Positions 18,021 to 26,739 of a stretch of 35,646 nucleotides of DNA are shown one piece after another. Position 1 is the stretch's first letter. Each line of letters opens with the position of its first letter. The notes under the pieces were generated by a model, which was not told the origin of the DNA, ran no database searches, and saw only the letters and a program-made list of their open reading frames with translations. Both the position numbers and the translations under genes were made by a program. The stretch is from DATLXH01 sp035576005 (GTDB lineage Bacteria > Acidobacteriota > Thermoanaerobaculia > Gp7-AA8), in assembly GCA_035576005.1 (NCBI GenBank), contig DATLXH010000132.1:1-35646 (forward strand). The letters run 5' to 3'.

Positions 18021-18589
18021 GTGGCCGGACATTCCAATGTCCGGTTCTGATGTTCGCTCCCGCGGCATTGTCGGCCCGCGCGGATGCACGGCCAATTGCC
18101 GCGACTGAGAGAAAGAAACGGTGTGTCGGCCCGAGCCATTTAACAGCGGGTGCGCTGCGCCCGAGAGAAAGAAACGAGGTGTCGTCCCGAGCGGGTTAAC
18201 AGCGGGAAACGCTCCTGAAGAAGTGATGACACGCGGCGGGACTCGCGCCCCGAAGGGCGAATTCCTCTCCCCGGCGGGGAGAGGGTGGTCGCGTAAGCGA
18301 CCGGGAGAGGGGCCGCGAGAGATACGAAGACCTCGCCCTTTGCGACGGACTGGCGAGACTTTAACGCCCCTCTCCCTGCTTCGCTCCGCTCGCTTCCCTC
18401 TCCCCGCCGGGGAGAGGGATTACGCCGCTTCGCGGCTCAACGACTTCAGACAGTGAACCGGTGTCCCTCTACGTTTTCGGTGCTGAGTAGCAGCTCTGCG
18501 AGGTCCCTCGTCTCTCCCGCCCACACACCCAAACTCGGGACGACAATGCGGCGAAGTGAACGAGGCCCGACATTGGAATGTCCGGCCAC
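18021..18589. repeat. Nested repeat block between truB and rpsO
   Basis: The outer members are two inverted half-copies of the CCGGACATTCCAATGTCCGG family (18021-18044 and 18567-18589). Inside are a partial NNGCCGCGACTG-family unit (18088-18140), a short GAGAAAGAAACG tandem (18111-18120 and 18164-18174) and composite repeat copy B. The roughly 600 bases between truB and the rpsO promoter hold no gene. Confidence 0.75.
18180..18465. repeat. Composite repeat copy B
   Basis: Nearly identical to copy A (14635-14920) and in the same orientation. It has the same GTCGTCCCGAGCGGGTTAAC left end, both CCCTCTCCCCGSCGGGGAGAGGG palindromes, the same two small hairpins and the same CAGTGAACCGGTGTC right end. 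Differences are mostly single bases in the middle segment. Confidence 0.92.
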
Positions 18590-18603
18590 AGGGGCGCTCC
18601 GAC

Positions 18604-19536
18604 TCAGCTTTCGCTGTCCTTTAGAACAACCTTCGGCTGCAGCGCGACCGGGCCGCCGCCCGCTCGGATTACCTGAGCTACCGTTGCGATCGCGATCAAC
18701 TCGTCTCCCATTCCACGGATTGCGACCAGGTCGTTGGTCGTCAGCGAGTCCGACTCCGGCTTCACAATGACCGTCTCCCCTCGCAGCATTCTCGCTTCCT
18801 GGGCTCGGTCGATGAGGATGCTCTCGAACGCGAGATCGAGCCCGTCGATGTCCTGATAATGAGGTAGAGCAAGAATTTCCTCGGCGGTTTTCTTGCCGAG
18901 GGCGTCGGACGTGATCGCGTCTGAGACGTTGTAGGAACCGGTCGAAACTCTCCTGAGAGACTGAAGGTGGGCCCCGAGACCTGTCATCGTTCCCAGGTCA
19001 TGAGCGAGCGAACGAACATAGGTGCCGGCCGAACAGCGAACGCGGAAGGTCGCCACTGATCCGGCGACCGAAGTAATCACGAACTCGGAAACCGTGACCT
19101 TCTTCGGCTTCATCTCCGGGGTCTCGCCGCGGCGCGCGAGCTCGTAAGCGCGCACTCCATCAATCTTCTTCGCCGAAAATCGAGGGGGAATCTGCTCGAT
19201 CTCGCCGGTCAGCCCTGCAAGCATCTCTGTAAAATCGCGCCGCTCGATGCTTGCCTCGGTCGGGTCTCCAACGGCGGCCCCTGCAGCGTCGTAGCTATCA
19301 GTCGCCCAACCGAATTGGATCGTCCCTTCGTACACCTTTTCCGTATTCATCAGATAGGACTGCAGCCGTGTCGCCTTGCCAATGCAAAGGACGAGCAGCC
19401 CGGTGGCCAGCGGATCGAGCGTGCCTGTGTGCCCGATCTTCCTGATGCCGGTCCTTCGTCGCGCGATCGCCACAACGTCATGCGAGGTTAGTCCCGCGGC
19501 CTTGTCAACGAGTACAAGGCCATGGCGCTGCTTCAT
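18604..19536 (-). CDS. truB: tRNA pseudouridine(55) synthase
   Basis: Converts U55 of the T-loop of tRNAs to pseudouridine. The 310-residue protein has the TruB active-site motif GHTGTLDPLATGLL with catalytic Asp41. The N-terminal GLVLVDKAAGLTSHDVV, YEGTIQFGWATDSYDAAG and the RCSAGTYVRSLAHDLG segment are also typical. The C-terminus (about 225-310) looks like a PUA-type RNA-binding region. The start overlaps the nrnA stop by 4 bases (ATGA). It is the last gene of the rimP-nusA-infB operon before the repeat block. Confidence 0.96.
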   Translation of the reverse strand: MKQRHGLVLVDKAAGLTSHDVVAIARRRTGIRKIGHTGTLDPLATGLLVLCIGKATRLQSYLMNTEKVYEGTIQFGWATDSYDAAGAAVGDPTEASIERRDFTEMLAGLTGEIEQIPPRFSAKKIDGVRAYELARRGETPEMKPKKVTVSEFVITSVAGSVATFRVRCSAGTYVRSLAHDLGTMTGLGAHLQSLRRVSTGSYNVSDAITSDALGKKTAEEILALPHYQDIDGLDLAFESILIDRAQEARMLRGETVIVKPESDSLTTNDLVAIRGMGDELIAIATVAQVIRAGGGPVALQPKVVLKDSES

Positions 19537-20519
19537 CGGACCGCGTCACTCAGCATTGGCACCAGCTTTTTCTTTGCTTCGGAAATTACGAGAGGCAGGA
19601 AGCAGCCGGAAGCTGCCTTGTGCCCGCCCCCTCCGAACTTCGCCGCGACGGCCTGCACGTCCACCGCCGGTTTCGCTCGCATCGACACGCGCGTTCCGCC
19701 GTCGACCTCTTTGAACAGGGCCGAGACCAGAACGCCGTCAATCGTTCGTCCGTAGTTCACGATCCCTTCAGCATCCTCCGGGGAGGCGCCCGACTCACTC
19801 ATAAAGTTCTGCGAAAGCTCGATCGTCGCGATCTTTCCATCTTCGGAGATCTCCAGCGAGTTGAGGCAGCGTCCGAGCAGCTTGACCGATGCTGCCGTGA
19901 GGCTTTCGTTGATCCAAAGGGAAACTTCGCCCGGGTTCACGCCTGCACGAACCAGCTGCTGCGCCGCCTCGAACGCACGCAGCGTTGTGTTGCTGTAGCG
20001 GAAAAACCCTGTATCGGTTGCGAGCGACACGTAGATTGCCGTTGCAGTGTCCTTGTCGAGCTCGACGCGGAGATGCCGGATCACATGGAGCACCATCTCG
20101 CCGACCGAGGGAGCCTCGATGTCGAGATAGTTCACCTCGCCGTACATCGTGTTGCCAAGGTGATGATCGATGTTGACCACCGGACCTGGCAGCACGGGAA
20201 AGCCAGAACGCTCGAGCTCCGGGCACTCCATGGTGAAGATTGCGTCATAGGCCTGGGGATAGTCGGCAGGAAGCGAATCGGAAACAGTCACTCCCTCCGC
20301 TCCAGGTATGTTGAGGAGTGTTTTCCCGAAGCCATCACGGACGACCACCTCGGCAGTTTTCCCCATCTTGCGGATGATTCTCTGAAGTGCAAGTCCACTT
20401 CCGAGGGCATCGCCGTCGGGATTTCTATGTCCGGTGATCAGAAAGTTGCGACCCGAAACGATCCGGTTCGCCACGTCTTCGCACGCTCGCTGAATGTCAT
20501 TCTGGTTCATCGTCGTCAT
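19533..20519 (-). CDS. nrnA: NrnA-type DHH phosphoesterase (nanoRNase / pAp phosphatase)
   Basis: DHH-DHHA1 family enzyme expected to degrade 2-5 nt RNA fragments and pAp with Mn2+. The roughly 328-residue form has the DHH motifs HRNPDGDALGSG and NIDHHLGN, a downstream metal-ligand Asp in SLATDTGFFRYSNT, and the C-terminal DHHA1 glycine motif FGGGGHKAASGC. The ATG at 20519 is chosen because AAGGAAA lies just upstream; 20510 is an alternative, and longer in-frame starts lie within rbfA. It overlaps rbfA by about 23 bases and truB by 4. The position between rbfA and truB is common in Gram-positive and deep-branching phyla. Confidence 0.93.
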   Translation of the reverse strand: MTTMNQNDIQRACEDVANRIVSGRNFLITGHRNPDGDALGSGLALQRIIRKMGKTAEVVVRDGFGKTLLNIPGAEGVTVSDSLPADYPQAYDAIFTMECPELERSGFPVLPGPVVNIDHHLGNTMYGEVNYLDIEAPSVGEMVLHVIRHLRVELDKDTATAIYVSLATDTGFFRYSNTTLRAFEAAQQLVRAGVNPGEVSLWINESLTAASVKLLGRCLNSLEISEDGKIATIELSQNFMSESGASPEDAEGIVNYGRTIDGVLVSALFKEVDGGTRVSMRAKPAVDVQAVAAKFGGGGHKAASGCFLPLVISEAKKKLVPMLSDAVR

Positions 20520-20943
20520 TCGTTTCCTTGTTCCTCTTTGAGTCATTCGTTTCTGCGATCGCAGCGTCACGTGAGGGTTCGCCGATCGCTTCGGCGGTTT
20601 TCGGCAGAACCTCTCCGAGAATCTTCTCGATGGAGCCTGCGCGGATTGCGGTGGTGTCTGCTTTGAACTCCAGCTCAGGTGTCAGCTTGAGTATCCCCTT
20701 TTGCCCGAGGAGATGTCGTAGTCGCCCACGAGCCTTCTGCAGCGACTGCACCACTTTGTCGCGGCCGCTCTCGTCGCCGAGCGTGCTCACGAAGACGCGT
20801 GCGTACCGCAGATCGGTGGTGATCTCTACATCAGTGATCGTCATCAATCGCATTTCCGGATCGTCAAGCTCCCTGCGGATGATCGACGAGAGCTCGGTCC
20901 TGACAACATCTCCAACCTGAGAGCTTCTACGAGTTTTCTTCAT
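20497..20943 (-). CDS. rbfA: 30S ribosome-binding factor A
   Basis: Single KH-domain factor needed for 16S rRNA 5'-end maturation and cold adaptation. The 148-residue protein begins MKKTRRSSQVGDVVRTELSS and has the conserved ELDDPEMRLMTITDVEITTD and RYARVFVSTLG segments, ending with the usual LRHLLGQKGILKLTPELEF. The last 25 residues are a polar acidic tail (NDSKRNKETNDDDEPE). AAGGA precedes the ATG by about ten bases. The start overlaps the 3' end of the DUF503 gene by 17 bases. Confidence 0.95.
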   Translation of the reverse strand: MKKTRRSSQVGDVVRTELSSIIRRELDDPEMRLMTITDVEITTDLRYARVFVSTLGDESGRDKVVQSLQKARGRLRHLLGQKGILKLTPELEFKADTTAIRAGSIEKILGEVLPKTAEAIGEPSRDAAIAETNDSKRNKETNDDDEPE

Positions 20944-21283
20944 CGCCAAATTTTCCTTCCAGCCGAAAGCCGGGAACGTCAAGTGCGGCGTTCTCATCGA
21001 AATCGAGAGTTTCCTCTGTCCATCCCGTCAGGACCGCCCGAGATTCCTCTTCGACGAACCGCTGGATGTCACTCATCAGCCGTGCTGCACCCGGCGCGTC
21101 CGAGGTCACGAACGAGACAGCGATCCGCGAGCGCTGGTGAAGCTCCTGCAGACCGACCTCTGCCGTCGAGACTTCAAAACGACTGCGGATGCCGGCTTTC
21201 AAACTCTGCACGACGCGCCGCTTATCCTTGAGCGACGTCGCCTGGCTGATGTGGACTTCGAAGAGAGCTACAGAGACAAGCAT
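20927..21283 (-). CDS. ylxP: DUF503 / YlxP-like protein
   Basis: A 118-residue protein of the DUF503 family, often found between infB and rbfA. The family signature is visible: LFEVHISQATSLKDKRRVVQ, SLKAGIRSRFEVSTAEVG and RSRIAVSFVTSD. The usual family length is about 95; here a C-terminal extension (DFDENAALDVPGFRLEGKF) is present. The ATG at 21283 has no clear Shine-Dalgarno; a TTG at 21325 in frame is an alternative. The molecular role is unproven, though the context ties it to ribosome assembly. Confidence 0.88.
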   Translation of the reverse strand: MLVSVALFEVHISQATSLKDKRRVVQSLKAGIRSRFEVSTAEVGLQELHQRSRIAVSFVTSDAPGAARLMSDIQRFVEEESRAVLTGWTEETLDFDENAALDVPGFRLEGKFGDEENS

Positions 21284-21376
21284 GAAGAAGGGAGAGAACG
21301 ATGCATTCAGAAGAGAAAAGAACAACCCACCCGGCTCCGCTGCCCTGACGGATCAGTCCCGAATATTACGTGCGAA

Positions 21377-21488
21377 GCTTTGGAGTGCGGCAGCCGCAGC
21401 TGCCGCTTTGGGGTCAGCCCAGGGCGAGCAATCACTTTCTTGCAGGTTGACACAGAAAGCGGCAGCTGCGGCTGCCGCACTCCAAAGC
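21377..21488. repeat. Perfect 33-bp inverted repeat between infB and ylxP
   Basis: Arms 21377-21409 and 21456-21488 are exact reverse complements containing GTGCGGCAGCCGCAGCTGCC. The element lies 15 bases after the infB stop, inside the operon, and would form a strong hairpin in the transcript. It has no T-run. Confidence 0.88.
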
Positions 21489-21502
21489 GCTGCGCGCCAG
21501 AT

Positions 21503-24370
21503 CTACTGAAGCACTCCGGCGAGTTGATCGACGCGGAATGCTTCGATGACGTCGTTTACCTTGTAGTCCTGGAACCGTTCGATTCCGATTCCGCAATCGA
21601 AACCAGACCGCACCTCGGAGACGTCGTTCTTGAGGTGCCTGAGGGACCCGATCTTCCCTTCGAACACCACACGACCGTCCCTGATGAGACGAACGGTCGA
21701 TGCGCGAGGGATCACGCCGTCAAGCACGTGACAGCCGGCGATCGTACCCATCTTCGGAACCTTGAAGAGAGCCCGAACCTCGGCACGCCCCTGGAACGCT
21801 TCCTGGAACTTCGGATCGAGGACTCCTGTCATCGCCTGACGGATCTCGTCCGTGAGTTGATAGATGACTGTGTGCAGCCGGATATCGACGCCCTCTTTAT
21901 CTGCAAGCTCAGTAGCGCTTCGCTCCGGTCTGACGTTGAAGCCGATTACGATCGCGTTCGATGCGGACGCGAGCAGGATGTCGTTCGTGCTGATGGCACC
22001 GGCAGACGCGTGAAGGACGTTGACTTTGACCTGCTCCTGCGAGAGCTTTCGCAATGTGTCGGTCAGCACCTCGACCGATCCCTGAACGTCGGCCTTGACG
22101 ATCAGGTTGATCTCTTTCATGTGACCGCTCTTCATCTTCTCGAAGAGCTGGTCGAGGGACATCCGCGAGCCCTTGCTGCTGAGTTGCTCGCGTGCCTTTT
22201 CCTGTCTCATGGAGCCGATCATTCGTGCGCGAGATTCTTCATCTACTGCCTGCACGGTGTCGCCAGCCTTCGGCATGTCGTCGAAACCGGTAACGCTGAC
22301 CGGAGTCGAAGGTCCCGCTTCCTTGACTCGCACGCCGTGCTCGTCAACCATCGCTCTGATTCGACCACTGGTCGTACCACTGAAAAATGCGTCGCCGATA
22401 CGAAGGGTCCCGTCCTGGACGAGGATCGTCGCAACGATACCGCGACCGACATCTTTTCGCGCTTCCAGAACGACGCCTCGCGCCGACATGTCGGGATTCG
22501 ACTTGAGCTCGAGGAGGTCTGCTGTCAGCAGGATCATGTCGAGAAGCTCATCGATCCCCTGCTTTTTCACCGCAGAGACTTCCTGAGAGACGACGTCGCC
22601 GCCCCACTGTTCGACGAGAACGTTGGCGGTGGAGAGCTCCTGACGAACGCGCTCTACATTCGCATTCGGTTTGTCGACCTTATTGATTGCAACGATCATC
22701 GGAACCTTCGCGGCCCGCGCGTGATCGATTGCTTCCTTCGTCTGCGGCATCACGCCGTCGTCGGCCGCGACCACCAGAACGACGATGTCGGTGATCTTCG
22801 CGCCACGCGCACGCATCATCGTGAAGGCTTCATGGCCTGGCGTATCGAGAAAGACGATCTTCCGGCCGCGCTTATCGACATGATAGGCGCCGATATGCTG
22901 AGTGATTCCGCCCGCTTCGCCTGCCGCCACGTTCGTTTCGCGGATCGCATCGAGCAGCGAGGTCTTTCCATGGTCGACGTGACCCATCACCGTGATGACC
23001 GGTCCGCGCGGAATCGAGCCGGTGGTCCCTGTACCAGCAGCCGCTCTCTCGATCGACTCAATTTCGACTGCCTCTTCGAATGACACGAGCTCGGCATCGA
23101 TCTCGAGATCCTTTGCGATCTCGAGAGCCAGCTCCGATCCGAGCGGTGCGTTGATCGAGACCATCAGGCCCTTCTTCATCAGAAGGTGCTTCATGAGATC
23201 GTTCGCTTTGACTCCAAGCTTGTCTGCGAGCTCCTTGACCGTCACACCCTCGCTGAGACTGACTTTGCCTTCCGGTCGCTTGAACACCAGGACCTTCGCG
23301 GAAACTGGCGCTGCCTGCTTCCGGGCATCTTTGCGTGACGTCGCCTTCTGCGCCTCTTCGTCTTCAGAGCCTTCGGCCGTCAGATCGGGAAGCGAGTCCT
23401 CATTGAGGACCGAATTCGCAGAGAACGGCCCCTTGGTGAACACGTTGATGTCATCCTCAGGCTGGCTGGTCCGCTTGACCCGCTTTCCTGTCGGTTTCTT
23501 CTTCTCGGGTCTTTCATCGAGAAGCTCGGTTTCTTTCTTTCTTCGAATCCCCTGGGGACCTGCGCCCATGGGAGACATTGGCGGCGGCGCGCCGGGCCCG
23601 CGATTGAATCCGGGACCACCTGAGGGTCGCATTCCCGGACCCGATGCTCCTCGGGGAGCTCCGCCCATAGGAGGACGTCCCGGTGCGGACCCGGGACCTG
23701 ATGGGCGGGAGAATCCCGGCCTCGACGGCGCTCCCGAGGGAGCTCCGCTGGCTGAGCGTTGATAGGGAGCATTGCTGCCTGATCCACCCGGCCCACCCGC
23801 AGGTCTGTACGGCTGCTGGCCCTGACCCTGGTAATTCGGTCGAGGGGCGCCACTCGTCTGTGCGCGCGGACCTGTGGGACCGCTTGGACGGCGTTCGGCT
23901 GGAGGAGGGATCGGTGCCTGTGGAGCATGAGGCCGGGGCTTTTCTACTTCCGGCGGTGCGGCGGCGATTGGAGGCGGCTCAACCTTCGGTTCCCGGGCGG
24001 CTCGTTCCTGCTCAGCGGCTTCCGCTTCGGCGGCTTCTATGAACTCCGTGATGATCGGAACCGGAGTCGCGGGAGCGGCCACTGTCTCGACGGAAGCTGG
24101 CTCCGTTTTCTTTGCAGCGCTCTTGACGATCGGGCGTGGTGGTTTGACCTCACGACGCTGTGCCTCGGGTTGCGGTTTTTCGTCCCGCATGATCACGTTG
24201 CGCGGCCGTGTTGCCAGCTTCTTGCCCTGAAGAATGGCCATGATGACTTCGGGCTCAATAGAAGCCGAAGCGCTTTCTACCTGTACTCCCAGTGACTGGA
24301 GTTTGAAGATGAGATCCTTATCGGGAATCCCCATCTGCTTTGCCAAATCACCGACGCGAACCTTTGCCAT
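21503..24370 (-). CDS. infB: Translation initiation factor IF-2
   Basis: GTPase that brings initiator tRNA to the 30S subunit and promotes subunit joining. The 955-residue protein starts with an IF2-N domain (1-52). A long Pro/Ala/Gly-rich linker follows (about 65-275, including GPGSAPGRPPMGGAPRG). A second IF2-N-like region is at 355-430 (SEGVTVKELADKLGVKANDL). The G domain has G1 GHVDHGKT (463-470), G3 DTPGHEAF and G4 NKVD, then domains II-IV. AGGAG lies 9 bases before the ATG. It follows nusA after 72 bases that contain a terminator-like hairpin. Confidence 0.97.
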   Translation of the reverse strand: MAKVRVGDLAKQMGIPDKDLIFKLQSLGVQVESASASIEPEVIMAILQGKKLATRPRNVIMRDEKPQPEAQRREVKPPRPIVKSAAKKTEPASVETVAAPATPVPIITEFIEAAEAEAAEQERAAREPKVEPPPIAAAPPEVEKPRPHAPQAPIPPPAERRPSGPTGPRAQTSGAPRPNYQGQGQQPYRPAGGPGGSGSNAPYQRSASGAPSGAPSRPGFSRPSGPGSAPGRPPMGGAPRGASGPGMRPSGGPGFNRGPGAPPPMSPMGAGPQGIRRKKETELLDERPEKKKPTGKRVKRTSQPEDDINVFTKGPFSANSVLNEDSLPDLTAEGSEDEEAQKATSRKDARKQAAPVSAKVLVFKRPEGKVSLSEGVTVKELADKLGVKANDLMKHLLMKKGLMVSINAPLGSELALEIAKDLEIDAELVSFEEAVEIESIERAAAGTGTTGSIPRGPVITVMGHVDHGKTSLLDAIRETNVAAGEAGGITQHIGAYHVDKRGRKIVFLDTPGHEAFTMMRARGAKITDIVVLVVAADDGVMPQTKEAIDHARAAKVPMIVAINKVDKPNANVERVRQELSTANVLVEQWGGDVVSQEVSAVKKQGIDELLDMILLTADLLELKSNPDMSARGVVLEARKDVGRGIVATILVQDGTLRIGDAFFSGTTSGRIRAMVDEHGVRVKEAGPSTPVSVTGFDDMPKAGDTVQAVDEESRARMIGSMRQEKAREQLSSKGSRMSLDQLFEKMKSGHMKEINLIVKADVQGSVEVLTDTLRKLSQEQVKVNVLHASAGAISTNDILLASASNAIVIGFNVRPERSATELADKEGVDIRLHTVIYQLTDEIRQAMTGVLDPKFQEAFQGRAEVRALFKVPKMGTIAGCHVLDGVIPRASTVRLIRDGRVVFEGKIGSLRHLKNDVSEVRSGFDCGIGIERFQDYKVNDVIEAFRVDQLAGVLQ

Positions 24371-24404
24371 TCTTTAACGCTCCTGACCCTGGACCCGAAA
24401 ACAG

Positions 24405-24426
24405 AGCGCTCCCACCGGGGAGCGCT
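24405..24426 (-). terminator. Terminator-like hairpin between nusA and infB
   Basis: On the minus strand a perfect 9-bp stem AGCGCTCCC/GGGAGCGCT with a CGGT loop is followed by CTGTTTTCG. The short T-run suggests partial rather than complete termination within the operon. Confidence 0.5.
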
Positions 24427-24442
24427 GAACGCTACATTCTAC

Positions 24443-26065
24443 CTATTCTTCGACAGCGACCGGCTTCTCGTTCGCTGAGTCAACAGTGACACCTTCGGCG
24501 ACTCCGGCATCTCCACCGTCGTCGCTGGAATCGTCGTCTTCGCTCAGTTCCTGATCGTCATCCGCAGCCTGATCGTCATCATCCGAGGCTTCGTACTCCT
24601 CGCCGTCCTCATCGTCATACGACGAAGTGTCTTCCTCGACGACCATCGCTTCCTGCTTCTTCGCAGCCTCGATTGCCTGAGCTGCGGTTTCCTCGTCGAT
24701 CCCTTCGATCTGCGTGAGGTCCTCAACCGAGGCGTTCACGATCGAATCGAGATCGTCGTAGCCTGCGGCTTCCAGCTTGTCCGCAATCTCCTGAGAGACG
24801 CCGTCGATGTCGTGAACGTTCGTCGATGCGCGCGCTTCCGCCATCGCGACCTGCAGCATCGCGGACAGAGCGTCGGCAACTTCGTCCTTCACTTCTTCTT
24901 CCGACTTGATGTCGATCTTCGCGCTGATGAGCTCTGCCGCGAGGCGGACGTTGAGTCCCCTCTTGCCGATGGCAAGTGAGAGTTGATCGTTGTCGACGAT
25001 GACGTCGAGGTGCGGTCGGTGAGCCTGCTCATCCGAGGTCACGCTGACGCGCGTGATCTTCGCGGGTGCAAGAGCGTTCTGTGCGTACTGGACGATGTCC
25101 TCGTGCCAGGGAATGATGTCGATCTTCTCGCCACGCAGCTCACGGATGATCGACTGCACTCGACTTCCTTTCATGCCGACGCAAGCGCCAACCGGATCAA
25201 CATCGCGCTCGCGTGAGGTGACAGCAATCTTGGCCCGCTCACCCGGCTCGCGCACGGCACCTTTGATGATTACGGTACCGTCGTAAATTTCGGGAACTTC
25301 CATCTCGAAGAGCTTGATGAGCAGACGCGGATCGGTCCTCGACAGGATGACCTGAGGACCTTTCGGCTGCGTGTGGACATCAATGATCACGGCTTTGATC
25401 CGGTCACCCTGCGAATAGCGCTCCGCGCGCGACTGCTGGGATCGAGGGATGACGCCTTCGGTCTTGCCGTTGAGGTCGACGATCATCTCTCCACGTTCGA
25501 AGCGCTTGACGTAACCGTTCTCCAGTTCGCCGGCTTTGCCAGCAAACTCGGAGAAAACCTTGTCACGTTCCGCTTCACGAACCTTCTGATAGAGCACCTG
25601 CTTGGCAGATTGCGCCGCAATTCGCCCGAGCTCTTCTGGAGGCTTGGTGAGGGGAATCCGGATCGTGTCGCCCGATTCGGCCTGGGGATCGATCTTCCTC
25701 GCGTCATACGAGCGGATTTCGGTGTGGGGGTCGCTGATGGTATCGACCACCTGCTTGGTGATGTAAGTCAGGCGAAGAGGTGTGCCGACTTCAGCGGCCG
25801 GGTCAAGTTCCCTTGCGGTTTCGATCGTGATCTGGACGAGCGGATCCTCAATCTCTTCTTCCGTGGCCACGACCTGCTTGACGACGTACACGTCGACTTT
25901 TCCCACGGCGCGGTCGAGGAATGTCTCGATCGGCTCTCGGGTGCGGTAATATTTTCGAGCCGCAGTCGAAAGGGCGTCTTCGAGCGCTTCGAAAACCTTT
26001 TCGACGTCGATCGACTTTTCGTAGGCGAGCGCCTTGATGTCTTTACTCAGATTCTCGCTAAACAT
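24443..26065 (-). CDS. nusA: Transcription termination/antitermination factor NusA
   Basis: RNA polymerase-associated factor controlling pausing, termination and antitermination. The 540-residue protein has the N-terminal RNAP-binding domain (1-180). An S1 domain follows (about 180-250, GYVKRFERGEMIVDLNGKTEG). Two KH domains come next (VGACVGMKGSRVQSI, and LSLAIGKRGLNVRLA). A C-terminal helix-hairpin-helix region is at about 430-485 (YDDLDSIVNASVEDLTQIEG). It ends in a long Asp/Glu-rich tail (about 485-540). AGGAG lies 10 bases before the ATG. It follows rimP by 133 bases containing an A/T-rich inverted repeat. Confidence 0.97.
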   Translation of the reverse strand: MFSENLSKDIKALAYEKSIDVEKVFEALEDALSTAARKYYRTREPIETFLDRAVGKVDVYVVKQVVATEEEIEDPLVQITIETARELDPAAEVGTPLRLTYITKQVVDTISDPHTEIRSYDARKIDPQAESGDTIRIPLTKPPEELGRIAAQSAKQVLYQKVREAERDKVFSEFAGKAGELENGYVKRFERGEMIVDLNGKTEGVIPRSQQSRAERYSQGDRIKAVIIDVHTQPKGPQVILSRTDPRLLIKLFEMEVPEIYDGTVIIKGAVREPGERAKIAVTSRERDVDPVGACVGMKGSRVQSIIRELRGEKIDIIPWHEDIVQYAQNALAPAKITRVSVTSDEQAHRPHLDVIVDNDQLSLAIGKRGLNVRLAAELISAKIDIKSEEEVKDEVADALSAMLQVAMAEARASTNVHDIDGVSQEIADKLEAAGYDDLDSIVNASVEDLTQIEGIDEETAAQAIEAAKKQEAMVVEEDTSSYDDEDGEEYEASDDDDQAADDDQELSEDDDSSDDGGDAGVAEGVTVDSANEKPVAVEE

Positions 26066-26103
26066 AAACTTGGGGCTCCTCGAGGCTCACTGCAACCAGA
26101 AAC

Positions 26104-26179
26104 GAATATTCAATCTTGAATGTCGAAACGTTCGGATCCGTGATGACGTCTCCCTTTCAACATTCAATATTCAACATTC
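26104..26179. repeat. A/T-rich imperfect inverted repeat between rimP and nusA
   Basis: Arms 26104-26128 and 26155-26179 pair at about 21 of 25 positions. They are built from ATTCAATATTCAACATTC-type units, unlike the GC-rich repeats elsewhere. It occupies most of the rimP-nusA spacer. Confidence 0.65.
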
Positions 26180-26198
26180 ACATGGGTGATCCGACCAG

Positions 26199-26666
26199 CT
26201 ACATTTCTACTTCCAGCCTTGCCTCCTTGATGTCTTTCAACTCGATCTCGTAGTCCTTTTCTTTCTTCATCTTCGGGTCAGTGACAATGATCTTCGACCC
26301 ATCGAAGGAGCTGAGGTGTCCGACGATCACATGAAGGCCGCGTATCGATTTCGATGTTTTGATCCTGACGAGCTTGCCCAGGAACCGTTGATAGTCCCCA
26401 TCGCTGTAGAATTTTCGATCGAGGCCGGGGGACGAGACCTGAAGCTCGTATTCCGACGCAATCGCGTCTTCTACATCGAGGTAAGTACTGACCTGCTGTG
26501 AGATAGATGAGCAGTCGTCAATGTTGACGCCACCCTCTTTGTCGATGTCGATTCGTAGCAGAAAGCCTCGCCCTGACGTCTTGAGCTCGATATGCACCAG
26601 CTCGAGACCGTCACCCGCGACGATCTTTCCAATTTCCTCCTCGATCCGTTGAGGCAGTCGATTCAT
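26199..26666 (-). CDS. rimP: Ribosome maturation factor RimP
   Basis: Assists 30S subunit assembly. The 155-residue product starts MNRLPQRIEEEIGKIV and shows the family segments LELVHIELKTSGRGFLLRI and DIDKEGGVNIDDCSSISQQV, then EYELQVSSPGLDRKF. A longer in-frame start at 26831 would read through the leader hairpin and is rejected. No clear Shine-Dalgarno precedes the ATG. It is the first gene of the operon, and its leader contains an intrinsic terminator. Confidence 0.94.
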   Translation of the reverse strand: MNRLPQRIEEEIGKIVAGDGLELVHIELKTSGRGFLLRIDIDKEGGVNIDDCSSISQQVSTYLDVEDAIASEYELQVSSPGLDRKFYSDGDYQRFLGKLVRIKTSKSIRGLHVIVGHLSSFDGSKIIVTDPKMKKEKDYEIELKDIKEARLEVEM

Positions 26667-26676
26667 ACCGTATAGA

Positions 26677-26732
26677 ACAAAAAAAGCGGCCGAAATTGGC
26701 CGCTTTCGATCAAAAAACCTGTCTTCGAAAGC
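26677..26732 (-). promoter_or_regulatory. Transcription attenuator in the rimP-nusA-infB leader
   Basis: Read on the minus strand, the leader starts with GCTTTCGA (26732-26725), which pairs perfectly with TCGAAAGC (26709-26702). The AAAGC of that second arm also begins the terminator stem AAAGCGGCC (26706-26698). That stem pairs with GGCCGCTTT (26691-26683) and is followed by a T-run (TTTTTTTG, 26684-26677). The two structures cannot form together. The T-run ends about ten bases before the rimP ATG. This is a terminator/antiterminator arrangement; the trigger is not evident. Confidence 0.7.
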
Positions 26733-26739
26733 CGGGCGC

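Noticed and set aside
21137..23083. A 648-codon open frame on the + strand opposite infB
   Set aside because: It is fully antisense to the well-supported infB gene, has no recognisable domain and shows the Arg/Asp/His-rich composition expected of a shadow frame in GC-rich DNA.
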